From positions 496,001-560,000 of the forward strand of contig JAQOTA010000017.1 of NCBI GenBank assembly GCA_029532415.1: a DNA stretch of 64,000 bases, written 5' to 3'. Shown in pieces: positions 1 through 11,328 of the stretch. A program made the position numbers and the translations under genes. Position 1 is the stretch's first letter. Every line of letters begins with the position of its first letter. Origin of the DNA: Marasmius tenuissimus. Lineage: Eukaryota; Basidiomycota; Agaricomycetes; Agaricales; Marasmiaceae. The notes beneath the pieces are model-generated. The model was not told the DNA's origin. It made no database searches and saw nothing but the letters and a program-made list of their open reading frames with translations.

Positions 1-46
1 AGGCATACTCATTCTTCTCTTTCTTTGCTATCACCACCATTTCTCC

Positions 47-2519
47 ATGTCTGGGCCTTTGGTCAATGTCGAGGTCACTATCCGATATACGCCGAAAAAA
101 TTTGCATCAGTTGCTCAGCTGGATCGCAAGGTCTTTGCAACCAGACTTCGTCGTGACCTCGATGTTTTGAAGATACCACATCCTCCAGAAGCGAACATCA
201 AGGAAATCTCTGAGAATGGGATCAAGTTTTTCTGGGAGACGGCGCTTAAGGGGGTAAACTCTGTTCATTTTCTTTGTTCTTCCTCAGAAAATGTTGACAA
301 CACTCCATTCATCACCGTTTAGGGTCTTCACAAGATAGTCAAGGGCATTATGGTGAACCAAGATGACCCCATTGTCTCACAGCGAAAAAGGTTGTGTGAA
401 GTGTATGTCATTCATTCAGTTCATTGGAGTGGCACATGTACTCATCATGCGCATGGTAGAGAGTTAATAAAAGTGAAGGATACAAAGATAGGGTTCGTTC
501 TCAGGTTCAAGAGATCCGCAGGCATAACTTTGTACGAGCTGACCGATCCGTAGGTCGTCTGGAGTTGTGGAGAGTACAAAGACACAAGGACCAGGAGGTG
601 GGGCGTTCAGCGATTCGTATAGCAGACTTACCAGGCAAGGACGTCCACCCAGTCGTTTATCACTATCACCCCGGCGGTGTCGATCTGGATCGCGGTCTTT
701 GAGTTCCAGTGGAGAAGATACGACATCGGTGAAACGCAATTTGCATCGATTACCTGCACAAATGAGGTCAGAACTCTTGCGGACGTACACCTCCGACCAG
801 CCTCGGCCTCGCGATCCTTCGAGTCCATCGTACTCAAAATCGAGTTCTTCATTTGACAAACGTGGAAGATCTCCTTCTCCTTCGGACTCGTACTCCAAAA
901 AGTACCCCCTCATACTGTCTCCTCGCCATTCGGCTCTACCCGAACCAGAACCGACACGCAGACTTTCACGAAGAGGTCGGTCACCTGCTCGGGGGTCATC
1001 CCCAACACGCAGATTCTCGCGTTCTCCGTTGCGGCGCCGTCCTCACTCGATAAATTCTCGCCGATCTCTAAGAAAGGAGCCATTTTACATTGACCGTGAT
1101 CAATCCCCCACGCCCACTCGACGTTCATCAAAACGCGTCAAATCTCCTTCCCCGGCATCAAAACGATATGCAACGGCTACAATGGGCGATGAAAGAAGTC
1201 TGCCACGTTGTAGATCGCGTCGGAACTGCTCTTTGTCTCCCGATGAGTTTGCGGGACGCGTTGAGGTATCAGACGAAGCAAGGCCCCTGAGACGTACCTC
1301 AGCACAATCTGAATTCAACTCGCGGCAGGGACCTCGGCGGAACAGCGATAGGATTGAACGTCTCACCTCGGTCTCGGGGATTGAGAGCGTCCAGGCCTCG
1401 TTAATGAAAATTGTGAATTCGGTGAAGGGTGAAGATGATCATACGGAGCATGAGACAGCGCCGGCATCGAGCACCGCTAAAGAAGAGCCACTAGAAAAAC
1501 CTTTGCCACCTCCAGCTTCCCTTCCCAGGCCGCCCGAACCTTATCGATCTTCATCTCCCCGTGGGCCGTTGGGGCCAGGTGCTTCAGTGTCGTCCGCCCC
1601 ACCGTTGCCGCCACAGTGCTTGCCTCGTACTGACGCGGCAGGTACGGACCTTCTCAACCCTACTCCAGCAGTCGCATTGCTTCCCTTAACGAGCCCAGTA
1701 ACAGCTTCTCGTACAGCTCAATTTGGCCCTGCGTCCACTTCGACAATCACCTTATCCTTGCCACCTGACGCGGAGACGTATTGTAGCACCATTCCTTCAT
1801 CTTCGAACCACTCTCTCAATGTTCCTTCGGCTTCAGATCAGTCCAATCCATCAGACATGCAAGGAAGTGCGGCCCCCGAATGGGAGCTTGCTCCAAAACC
1901 AGCATCGTTGCCCGAGGCCCGACCACCACGATGGGTCCCAATCTCTCTAAAGCGTCCGCAGGCCGATAAACCGAAACCCATCGTCTCGGAGATCGAGGAC
2001 GAGACGGAGACAGATGTCGACATGTTTAAATCGGCGGGCAATTCTTTTAATGACAAGATATTACAGCGTTCTCAAGCAGAGAAGGACTTGATTGCCAAGC
2101 TGACGAGGGAACTCTGGGATTCCAGGAGGAATTTAATGGCGCTCTCGGCCCGGGGTTTGGCTATCGAGGATAGTCTGAGGGATATGAAGAAGCAGGAAGA
2201 GAAGAGTAAGAAACCTGACCGTGGTTTCATGGAGGCATGTGAGGAGCTCGGTGTTGGGAGTAAGAAGATTGGATCCTGGGGTGAGTATCGTGATGGTCAA
2301 TCAGTTATGGGTGTTCATTAACAACCCCAAAACCTCCAAATCGCAGAGCTGCAGTTCAAAATCAAGATAGTGGAAAGCCTTCTCCGTGAAGAGACTCGTG
2401 CTCGCGTCAAGGCGGACATGTTGCTGGCGGATGTCTTGAGGGAGTGTGAGGAGCCCAAGGTCGTTCCACAGCTGTACGAGCTGTTGCTTGGTGCTTCGCA
2501 GAATGATTTGCCAGTATAG
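47..2519 (+). CDS. S/R-rich, C-terminally coiled-coil protein of unknown function (4 exons)
   Basis: Proposed exons are 47-253, 323-402, 554-2280 and 2347-2519. Phases fit (donors GTAAAC, GTATGT and GTGAGT; acceptors TTTAG, CGTAG and CGCAG), giving 728 aa and ending at TAG 2517-2519. Residues 1-95 look folded, with alternating charged and hydrophobic residues. From about 100 to 600 the protein is dominated by Ser, Arg and Pro, with many SP, RSRS and SPSP runs, and is probably disordered and phosphorylated. The last ~130 residues are rich in charged heptads (for example ELQFKIKIVESLLREETRAR), consistent with a coiled coil. I do not recognise the family. The SR-rich stretch suggests a nuclear or RNA-associated role, but that is inference. 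The 151-nt second intron is the weakest part of the model, though it is the only join I found that keeps the S/R frame open. Confidence 0.68.
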
Positions 2520-2753
2520 ACGAAGATCCCAGACCCCATTGTCTATACTGTGACCTGTCAAGACTCGAGACTGAATGGATACGCGATTTATCACTTCGAT
2601 ATCATTCTGAGAATTCCGATCCAACGCAAGTAGGTGTGGTAAGATATACAATCCCTATGCATGTAAGTAGATTGGCTAGAGTGATTAGTTATGAAGAAAG
2701 TCGTGGTTTTCTGCCAACACCCCTCCCATATATATAGCTGTTTAGCTCAATGC
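2520..2753. other. Intergenic spacer between the S/R-rich gene and tRNA-Gln
   Basis: This 234-bp stretch is the 3' flank of the upstream gene and the 5' flank of the tRNA. It contains a TATATATA stretch near 2730 that could assist Pol III initiation. No coding signal was seen. Confidence 0.4.
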
Positions 2754-2857
2754 GGTCTAATAGTGTAGTGGTTATCACAATGGATTCTGATTTACGAGGT
2801 TTGTTAACCGCTGGTTATTACCTTCCATTAACCCAGGTTCGAGTCCTGGTTAGACCT
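2754..2857 (+). tRNA. tRNA-Gln (anticodon CTG) with a 32-nt intron
   Basis: The acceptor stem GGTCTAA (2754-2760) pairs perfectly with TTAGACC (2850-2856), followed by discriminator T at 2857. The D arm has GTG/CAC. The anticodon stem ATGGA (2780-2784) pairs with TCCAT (2824-2828). The anticodon loop carries TT-CTG-A with the anticodon at 2787-2789. The T arm is CCAGG/TTCGAGT/CCTGG. The two halves of the anticodon stem are separated by 32 extra bases (2791-2822), placed just 3' of position 37, exactly where eukaryotic tRNA introns sit. The spliced tRNA is 72 nt before CCA addition. The U discriminator is also seen in other eukaryotic tRNA-Gln genes. Confidence 0.95.
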
Positions 2858-2866
2858 GGGATAAAA

Positions 2867-2871
2867 TTTTT
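2867..2871 (+). terminator. Pol III terminator of tRNA-Gln
   Basis: A run of five T starts 10 bases after the last base of the tRNA, which is the normal spacing for a Pol III stop. Confidence 0.75.
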
Positions 2872-3111
2872 AAATCAAGCCAGTCTGACTTCTGGTTTCA
2901 GCGGTCCAGTACTTTGATCTTCGCAAGTCCTCAAGTATGTACCCGCATTGTGCGAAATGATTGTGTTAAGAGATTCATGCCCGAATATCCAGATTGTGAA
3001 TGAGGGCGCTAGCTAAGATAAGATAAGATAGGACAATCATTCTATGACCACCCCATTAAGTCAATCGGACGGACCTCGTGCCCCCACATCCATCCAACCA
3101 TCATCACCGAT

Positions 3112-4995
3112 ATGTTCCAGAGGTGTGCCAGATTGAGAGCTCGGTGAGTTAATCTCAATGCAAGGAATAACACTGCTGAATTGTACCATAGTGTGCCAGT
3201 AATTGGCTCCAGGGTATCCAATGCCCAGAGGCAAATAACTATTCCACCCGAACAACTTGAAGAATTTGGGGATCACCATGTTACTGGTGGGCTCGGGCGA
3301 ATTACCAAGGGGGTGATGGTCAGAGCACAGGGCTCTCATGTATACTTTGAAGACGGAAAGAAGATGCTGGACTTCACTTGCGGGATTGGTGTAACTAACC
3401 TGGGTGAGTTCTCCGAGCCCTAGTTTCGCACAAAGTTCATTCAACGACGCGACGTTCATAGGCCATTGTCATCCTAGAGTTAGTAAGGCTGCGTCAGAGC
3501 AGTGCTTGCATCTCAATCATGCTCAGGTATCTCCGCTTGGCTTTCCCGGTATTCACCCGATCCAAACTCGCATTGCTATCTAGTGCAGCATCGCATTCCA
3601 CGAACCGTACCTACGCTTGATTGAAAAGCTTCTGCCTGCCATGCCTCACAAGTCACTCGACTCATTCTTCTTCTGGAACTCTGGTTCGGAAGCAGTTGAG
3701 GCATCTCTCAAAATGGCGCGCATACTCACCGGCAAACAGAACATCATATGCATGCAAGGTTCGTTTTCGGGAAGATCTGGGTATCCGGTCTCATCGGCTG
3801 ACGCCCATCAACAGGCGCTTATCACGGGCGCACTTTTGGTGCCCTCGGGGTCACAAAGAGCAAAACTATCTACGGTGAGGGTGTAGCACCCTTGATGGTA
3901 AGCCACATGATTCTCAATGCTTCCAGGGCTTTACATGAACTCGACATTGGACAGCCTGGTACTTTCCCTGTACCGTTTCCCTATTGGCATCAACACGGTC
4001 TTCTACCGTCCACTTCTCCTTCCATATTGACTGCTCAGTCATTGTACCAATTGCATCTTCTGCTCGCTCAGCAAACGTCGCCCTCCGAGACAGCTGCCAT
4101 TATCGTTGAACCTGTTCTCGGCGAGGGAGGGTATGTCCCTGCACCCAAAGAGTACTTGGAAGGGCTACGTGAAATCTGCGACAAGCATAATATGCTTCTG
4201 ATCGTGGATGAAGTTCAGTCCGGCTTTGGTCGCACTGGTTCGTGGTTCTTTATTGAAGAGAGCGGTGTCCGACCGGACATCTTGATCATGGCGAAGGTAA
4301 GTTCATCGTTAAACTATCCTTCTGACTTTCGATTGACCTCTGATCGCAGGGTCTCGCTAATGGCTTCCCGTTGAGTGGTGTCGTTAGCCGCAAGGAACTG
4401 ACCGACAAGCTCAAGCCCGGAACCATGGTCCGTAAACTTTCATTCACCTGTATTTGGACCCGTCTGAGCTCGTCGCACGATATAGGGAGGCACATATGCA
4501 GGAAATGCGGTATCGTGTGCTGCTGCTTGTGCCGTCGCCGATGTGATCAAGGAGGAGAATGTCCTCGCCAACGTTCAGGCCCGGTAGGCTACCTCTTCTC
4601 TTCTCATCCGCCTTGTCGCTTCTCTCATATATTTCTTTCACTCAACCTCTAGCTCTGAGCAGCTCTTCTCTCGGTTACAGTCCCTGCAAGATGACAGCAC
4701 CCTATCACCCTACATCCTCGATATTCGGGGACGGGGACTGATGGTCGCAATGGAGTTCGCCTCCTCCGAGGCCGTTGGAGCGCCCTATGATGCTGTTACA
4801 CCAACTCAGGATATCAAGAAGGGTCTCGCCAGCAAGGTCGCAAAGAAATGCATCGAGAAGGGAATGCTTCTACTCACCACGAGCGCGTATGAAGTTGTGA
4901 GATTCATACCAGCTCTGAATATCACACAAGAGGAGATGGATAAAGGTCTCTCTATCTTCGAGGAAGCGCTACGTGAGGTCGTTGCCGAACATTGA
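3112..4995 (+). CDS. Class-III PLP-dependent aminotransferase (4-aminobutyrate/ornithine aminotransferase-like), 9 exons
   Basis: Exons 3112-3143, 3192-3403, 3462-3526, 3584-3758, 3815-3897, 3955-4296, 4350-4427, 4486-4583 and 4653-4995 join in phase to 475 aa. Family hallmarks in order: the [12 protein letters not shown] region, [54 protein letters not shown] with the cofactor Asp at about residue 274, and [16 protein letters not shown] with the PLP Schiff-base Lys at about 303. [14 protein letters not shown] and the C-terminal [11 protein letters not shown] motif follow. The enzyme transfers an amino group between an amino donor and a keto acid; the substrate cannot be read from sequence. 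The start was chosen because it gives an Arg-rich N-terminus ([12 protein letters not shown]), compatible with mitochondrial import. An ATG at 3044 is out of frame. It is convergent with the methyltransferase gene. Confidence 0.92.
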
Positions 4996-5223
4996 AGAAA
5001 CTCTCCTTTCCGCTTCTTCCACCTCTTCGGACAATATTCCCGAACGAAAGGACTCGTGTCCAGTTGACATCAAAAGGTACATCTGGCTACTAACAATCTA
5101 AGTACAAGTATAACAATGTCGTCCATCTTCTGTATCAAAATCGTGAATCGTAACATGAATGGTTCGTGTGCTACATCTACTATGATCCGTCGTTGTCGTC
5201 GTTACTTTTACATTTCGTTTCCC

Positions 5224-6032
5224 TCAGTAGACGCCGGGGAAGAGCTTGTACGGTACGTCCTGTCGCCACTTTTCCCACTTGTCTCCAAATTCCTTGCGAA
5301 GCATCTCCTCTTCTGAGTTAATGCGCATCATCAAGGTTCCAATCATGAGCGCTATCCCACCGAACCAGACAAAAATGATTGTTCTTCCCCACGTCGTGTC
5401 CAGAATACCGGACTCTCTCACCCACGATCCTCGGGACAGATGCTGAAGAGCAGCAAATCCGAGGGTAATCACAGCCCCTGTGTATGATGGATGGCGAACG
5501 ACCGAGTATAACCCGGACGTGACCAACTTGTGGTCCTTTTGGACGCTGAGCTCAAAGGTGAACGAAGCGCCCAGAGCTCGGAAACAATGTACACGAATGA
5601 TGCCTCCCACCATGACGAGGACGGCGGAGAAGAGGAATAAGGGTGTTGGTTCGGTGATACTGGTCGAGAGCCCGGGCTTTAAGCGTACGGTAGAGTGATT
5701 GAGGAGATGTCCTGCGTTGAAGGTCGATGATACGATAGTCACCGACTCGAGGATACAGACGATCCAAAACAGCATCTTTGATTCAATCGACGGGTTGTAA
5801 GTAAGACTCGTGGCGGCAATCAAGTCGGGAACAAGAAACTCACTTTGAAATAAGTGACCGGTCCACCAGCAGTGAGAATTCGTCGGAGGACCACCTCTCC
5901 GGTGTGGGCAGCTCCTCTTTCTTTGTGAGGGATGTACTGCTCTGTGGGTGGAGGAGGGCGGTTCGGAGGCGTCATGCCCACCTGCAACGATACCGTCGAC
6001 AAGAAAAGGAAAGGTAGCTTTACAAGAGACAT
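5224..6032 (-). CDS. Isoprenylcysteine carboxyl methyltransferase (ICMT/PEMT)-like membrane protein, 2 exons
   Basis: Exons are 6032-5844 and 5775-5224 (intron 5776-5843, GTGAGT..AAAG). The joined protein is 246 aa. It begins with a hydrophobic segment (LVKLPFLFLSTVSL), then has a Pro-rich loop and several membrane segments. The C-terminal half carries the signature of the ICMT/phospholipid methyltransferase fold: FELSVQKDHKLVTSGLYSVV, then RHPSYTGA (SAM-binding RHPxY) and the late acidic stretch RINSEEEMLRKEFGDKWEKW. Such enzymes methylate prenylated cysteine or lipid head groups in the ER membrane. True Ste14-type ICMT is one possibility. Fungi also carry several divergent paralogues, so no symbol is given. 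Its 3' end faces the aminotransferase gene 228 bp away. Confidence 0.88.
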
Positions 6033-7444
6033 GGGGGGTGCGAATTGTCGGAGGGCATGAAGAATGCCGGCTTATATACCACAGTGTGGGGGTATGTAAT
6101 TCGAGTCCAAGCTCACTAGCTCCCCTTGGTCGTAGGCGACTTACCCACGTCCACGGTTCGTTGCCCCGACGTACATAGTTCCTGAAACTAGTAGGGTATT
6201 CAGCGGGATACTTGATGAGCTTTGCATTCATCATATCCGTCACGGCTCGAGCGCTCGGAGCCTCGGTTTCACCTGGTGACAGAAAGAATAGACCCATCAC
6301 GATCTCGCGACTACCGGTAATTAAAGACTGAGATTAGCCAACGATAGGATTGCCTAGGATGCCGTATATGTGCTTGAATAGTCCTGATTTGGCTGAAACA
6401 TTTTGACCAAGAACAGCTTGAATACCGAGTCGCCCGGGACGAGATATGCGTTCACCTGGTGTGGTAAGAGGGAAAAAGATGAGAAATGAACGATTTGCAG
6501 GGGTCGTGAATGGCAGCCAATGACACTGGCACTACTTCGGACATTATCCGCAAGCCAATACCGTCCTGTTTACTCACAGCGTTGAGTTCTAGAACGTCAC
6601 TAGACAGGAAGAATGTGCCGTGCCCTTGAGAAGCCTAGGTGCCGCAAGTCGGTCATCGGACTTACTACGATTAGTAATCGGGACTGCCTTGCAGGGTGAG
6701 TACACAACCCAACTTTTTTTTTCGTGTCCTCTTCTCAGTGAGTGTCTGCCATGGCTAAAAGGAGTCTGTCGTGATGGAGGTCCAAGCTTCCATCTCTGGC
6801 TGTACATTCAGAGTAGCCCATTGCTACTAGGGATATGTGGGTCGTATGTTGCGATCCTCCGATATGGCGGAAAGTGGCCTGTATAGGCATAGGCAAGAAT
6901 ATCTGCGCCACAAAAATATTGTGACAAACCAATGTATGTGCGTTGATCGCAGGACCCAACAGGACCCAACCCAGAGCCATGTGTTCGGTAGCACGTAGCC
7001 TGTGGTCTTTAATGTAACTGTCACCCATGTAAGTCTCTTGCTCCCGACGTGGCTTGCTAGTGTAGTTCTTCACCCCTGATACAGAATGTCATGGCTCCAT
7101 GCACGACACGAGCCGTATACGACAATATTATCATGTCCGACTATAAATATCGGACGGTCCAAGCTGCAGGGTAGTTTTATGGGTCTAAACCAATTGAGGG
7201 ACAACTCTATGGATCGTCGCTCTCGCTTAACACACGTAGCACTGACAGACTTGCAGCACGTACGGCTCGTATGAGTTTGTTCTCTTCTTTTCGGTTCCAC
7301 AAGTCCTCAGACGTGTACATATGTCGTACCGAATACATTGCAGTATAGATCATCAGCCTGGACATGACCTCGGTTCATTGATCTGCATATGAAGTGACAC
7401 TTACACCTACACGGTATCCTCAGCGTACACGGCGGATCGATTAC
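6033..7444. other. Intergenic region, nothing recognised
   Basis: This 1.4-kb stretch between two minus-strand genes has only short, overlapping open frames on both strands with no conserved motif. It includes a small direct repeat (aggacccaac twice, about 6951-6970). It should contain the promoter of the ICMT-like gene near 6040-6300 and the 3' end of the S9 peptidase transcript. Confidence 0.35.
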
Positions 7445-10010
7445 TTATAACCACCGCCCAAAATACTGCAACACCTGTTCGCATACGTCCGTCACATGTT
7501 TGCGTTCGACAAAACCATGCCCCTCTCTCGGGTACACGATTAATTGTACTCGCTTCCCAGCACGAGTAGCACCCCTGTAGAGCCCCACAGCCTGTGAGAC
7601 TGGCACCCGCTCATCCTTTTCCCCATGGAGGATCAGAAAAGAGGTACGCGGGTCAATGTTGGAGACAAGGGACATCGGACTAAGGTTTTGCGCATGGTTG
7701 CAGGCTGCTAGGGGCTCCTCCGCAAGTGCCTCTGACGTTCCATTGACATTTTGCGTGGAATCCGCCCACGAGGGAGGGGAAGCAGGAATCCATGGATTCA
7801 TCCCAGAAATCGCCATCTCCAACTCTGGACTCCCCCCACCTCCCACTCCGACTGACGCGCCAGTACCCCAGATCATAGCGTCCCAGTCTGCTACACCGGC
7901 CCCGACGATGGCAGCTTTGAACTTGATGTCTTGAGCATCGGACAATCGGGTAACCCCCCACGCAACTAACGATCCTCCATGACTCCACCCCGCCACCCCC
8001 AGCCTGTCAGGGTCTGCAATCCCGCGTTCGACGGCTCCGCGTACCATCGATAAACAGTCCTTCCAAGCTTCGTCCAGGCGCGTGGGATGAGGGTCGTGAC
8101 CACGGCCCTGAGACCCCCGATAATTTGGGGAGAGTACGACGTACCCATTCGACGCGAGAAGCTCCCGCCAATTCGAAAAGTATGGCATGTAATCTGGGAT
8201 ATCACGGCTACGAGCTTTCGTCAGTTGGTGTTGGAGAAACAGTGAAAGAGAGAGGAACAAACCGGTACGGCCCACCGTGAACGAATAAAACTGTCGGTAA
8301 CCGTCCACTGGTCTCTTTCGAATAGCCGGGAGGGAACCTGATGATTCCATCCAGCGCTACCTCTTTGGGAGTGCCTCCTTCGCCCCCTCGCTCATCGTCG
8401 ACCATATGAGTCCACCTCACAACTTCCCCTGAGATCTTCGGGGCCTCCACAAGCCATCTCAGATGTTCGGATATCTTCTGCCTCGAGGTCGACAACATCG
8501 TCAGAGTGGGCGATTCACCATTCGCAACCTGAGGTGAGGGCGACGGAGACCAGCGCCACCGGGCCCTCACAACCCACACGTTCGGAGGCTCGTGTCTCAT
8601 TACCGAGCTCAAGACGACTCCAACAACGGTTTCGAACTCCATCTCTCCTTGCCCTGGGCATTTCAGCTCTGCAAGATGGACGCGCGCATCCCAAGCATTA
8701 AACCAAATGGCCTCCTCGGGTCCAGTCTCAAATATCCGGATTGCCCTCGTCCCGGTGCCAGTGCCTGATGGTGGGAGGAACACAGCATCGATATGTGTCT
8801 CCGTTCGAGTGGCTACCTCGACTGCGATTATTGACGAGGGGAAGGCTCCCGTCACTATCGGTGAATCGAAGTCCCCGGGAGGCGGCGAAAATGCGTCAAC
8901 AACGCGAACTGCGTCTTCCGTTTCGCCGTAAAGTCGCGTCACAACCGACTCCATGTCTCCGGTATCGTGGTCGTCTCGACCATTCCCCTCGAAATCGACA
9001 AGCGGACTCACGTAGATCGTCCTTGAGTCCAGGACGCGATCCAAGTTGTAGGGCTGCAGATCGATCAAATGACCCGAGGAACAGATGATAGTGTTGCCTG
9101 ACGGGGAGCGTGGGTAGGCTTTTAGCGTCCTTGTGACCGTCGCCATCTTGGGCGGATCCATGTTGTCCATCGGATTCATTATGGCCCCGTTCATGGGGGT
9201 CGGAGGTGGCGGGGGAGGCGAAGCCGAGGCAGTCATCGAATTTGTGTGAGGAAAACTGGAAGCGAGGTGGATGGGCAGGTAAACTCGCTTTAGTACGACC
9301 TTTTGATATGCATACTCAACCTCCTTTCCTCTGCGTAACCGATACACGATGCTCTGACCATTTGACGCCCAGGTAAAGCTTTCGATGTAACCGTAGCCTG
9401 CTGGAAAGCTCGAATCTGGTGTAAGGTCCATCGGGGGTTCCAACGAGGCGAAGGAACCGCGCGGGCATGGAGAGAGGTAGAGTTTACTTGTAGGAACCCC
9501 AGCAGCTTCGATCGAAGAGCTGTAGACCTTCACATCGCTCTCTGTTTTGGGAGTCGGAACGCTAGCGACGAACGCTATCCACATCCCATCCGGTGATATC
9601 GCAAAGGATTGCACATTGTACGATGAGAGGCCCTCGAGTGCTCTGGGTTCCATGTCTTCCGCAACGTCAACAACCTTCACTTCTTTTCCGCTCCCTTTGC
9701 CTGTTCCCGCAGCGAAGAAGAACACCTTCTGACCCAAAGGATCCCAAACTCCTCCAAACCCGTACGTCAAGAACCTGCTCTTCGTCTCTTTCCCTGCGAA
9801 TGTGTCTGCCACCCACAGCTCTGACTTGGCCACCTCTGGGAGGTCGGGCTTGTAGAAATCGACGACCTGATAGAGGACTCGCGAGCCCAGAGGACTGAGT
9901 TTCACGTCTCGGACCTTTTGGAGTGTCGAAATTGAGGTGGGTGTTACGCCAGGTGCTGATACATTCTTCAAAGGAGGAGAACGTTCAGAAAGGCTGTCGT
10001 TGTAGGGCAT
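7445..10010 (-). CDS. S9 (prolyl oligopeptidase) family serine peptidase, acylaminoacyl-peptidase/DPP V-like
   Basis: Two exons, 10010-8263 and 8207-7445, with a 55-nt intron (GTTTGT..TAG) splitting the codon after HGGPY; total 836 aa. The first ~560 residues resemble the WD-like beta-propeller, with repeats such as 'SPDGMWIAFVAS' and 'FTWASNGQSIVYRLRRG'. The C-terminal alpha/beta hydrolase has HGGPY at about 578, SPNYRGSQGRG, then the nucleophile in GWSHGGS (Ser about 658), Asp in HGEKDERVP (about 781) and His in EGHGFVE (about 813). The triad is therefore complete. It removes N-acylated residues or dipeptides from peptides, most likely in the cytosol since no signal peptide is seen. The propeller holds a low-complexity Pro/Met loop near residue 260. 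Length is slightly above typical acylaminoacyl-peptidases. Confidence 0.92.
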
Positions 10011-11328
10011 GATGGTGCTCGTAGATTGAAAGGTGTATCTCCGTTAAATCTGCAGGGGACATATTGGAAACGAGAACGACCTGAGACGAGCCAAGGAAAG
10101 TTCTCACGACTTTCTTCAGACTCGGTGGGAGGCGATCGTTGTGGCGTTATGAATAACCATTCCACGCTCTTATCTAGAGGACACCGCACTTGAAGCTCGA
10201 CTTGCAGAATGTTGAAATCAAGACGAAACTCACCAAGCGCTTGGTTTCGAAAGGGCAGGCCAGAGGCCAGAATGAATGTGACTCCCATTCAGACACACTG
10301 ACTCACGCAGTACCTGTGAAATGGGCTACTACATTGCTCTCATGGCTGATAAGGAGTCCAATTCATTGAAGGCGCTTGAGAAAAGTTCGTGAGAAGGCGC
10401 GTTCAATGGGAGGAGAAGCGTGCTTTCAACGAAATGGACGTGATGGTATTTGTTGAAGGGACCTGCGTGAGAAACCTTGGCCCGATCGGTCTCAATTACT
10501 ACTACACGGGCCGGATTCACAAACGGGCCCGTCTCAGTAACAACGCCCATCAAGCCACACAGGTAAGGATTCTTGGTCTCTCTTGTGGACATATCTTCGG
10601 GGTGCCGTATAAGCTCAGTATCTCTAGTGACAGGCCGTCTAGGGCTGTATGCGAATGAATATCGATATCGTTAGATCGCCTCGACCTCAGGGCTATCGGG
10701 ACAACGTCGGGTGGATTGCCAGGTGTAGCTTCGTCCACGGTCCAAACTCGAAGTAGTGTCGGATCTGAAGCTCATTCGAGTTCAAACTCCAGGAGAACAC
10801 ATGCTCGAGGACTTGGGCTACTTGCACTTCCGCACGCCAGAGCGATGGGCGTCAAGTCATAGCAACTTTCCCTTCTCTCAGAATCTCAATTATCGTCAAC
10901 AAGGCAAATTCATACAAGCAGCACGGCGAGCAAGAAATCAGTATCGCATGGGACATGTCCACGGGGTCGCAGATAACATTAATATATACAGATCATCGCC
11001 TAGCGCCTTCAATCGTTGTTCCACTCTCATTCGTAGGAGTTGTGAAGATTTACTGTCAATCCCAAAAATTCATCATCCCTCGCACGGAGTTCAATATCAC
11101 GAGATTTACCAAATCCCAGACGAACTTCAGTAGAGCGTGAAATATCCTCAGTACATAGGTTGCTTCCCAAGTCTGAAAAACCACGCACTCGACTCATGTC
11201 TACGTACCCGTTTGACATACTTATGGACGGTCGCTTGCCAGTGACAGTTGAATTGTTCAAGCTTGGTTCAAGCTGTACAATTCACGCCAGCGGCCAGATG
11301 CCCGTTTCCAGGAGCTCTCTCTCGTACC
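10011..11328. other. Intergenic region upstream of the S9 gene and of the first DUF6535 gene
   Basis: This is the divergent spacer between a minus-strand gene and the DUF6535 array. Several short open frames exist (for example 10756-11133 +), but none shows a motif or a plausible splice context. I see nothing beyond the presumed promoters. Confidence 0.35.

Noticed and set aside
3017..3031. Short (aagat)n run upstream of the aminotransferase
   Set aside because: Only three units; too short to call a functional repeat.
7656..9898. Plus-strand frames opposite the S9 peptidase gene
   Set aside because: Antisense shadows of a well-supported minus-strand gene with a complete catalytic triad.
10756..11133. 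125-codon plus-strand frame upstream of DUF6535 copy A
   Set aside because: No motif, no splice context, not conserved upstream of copies B and C; most likely chance.
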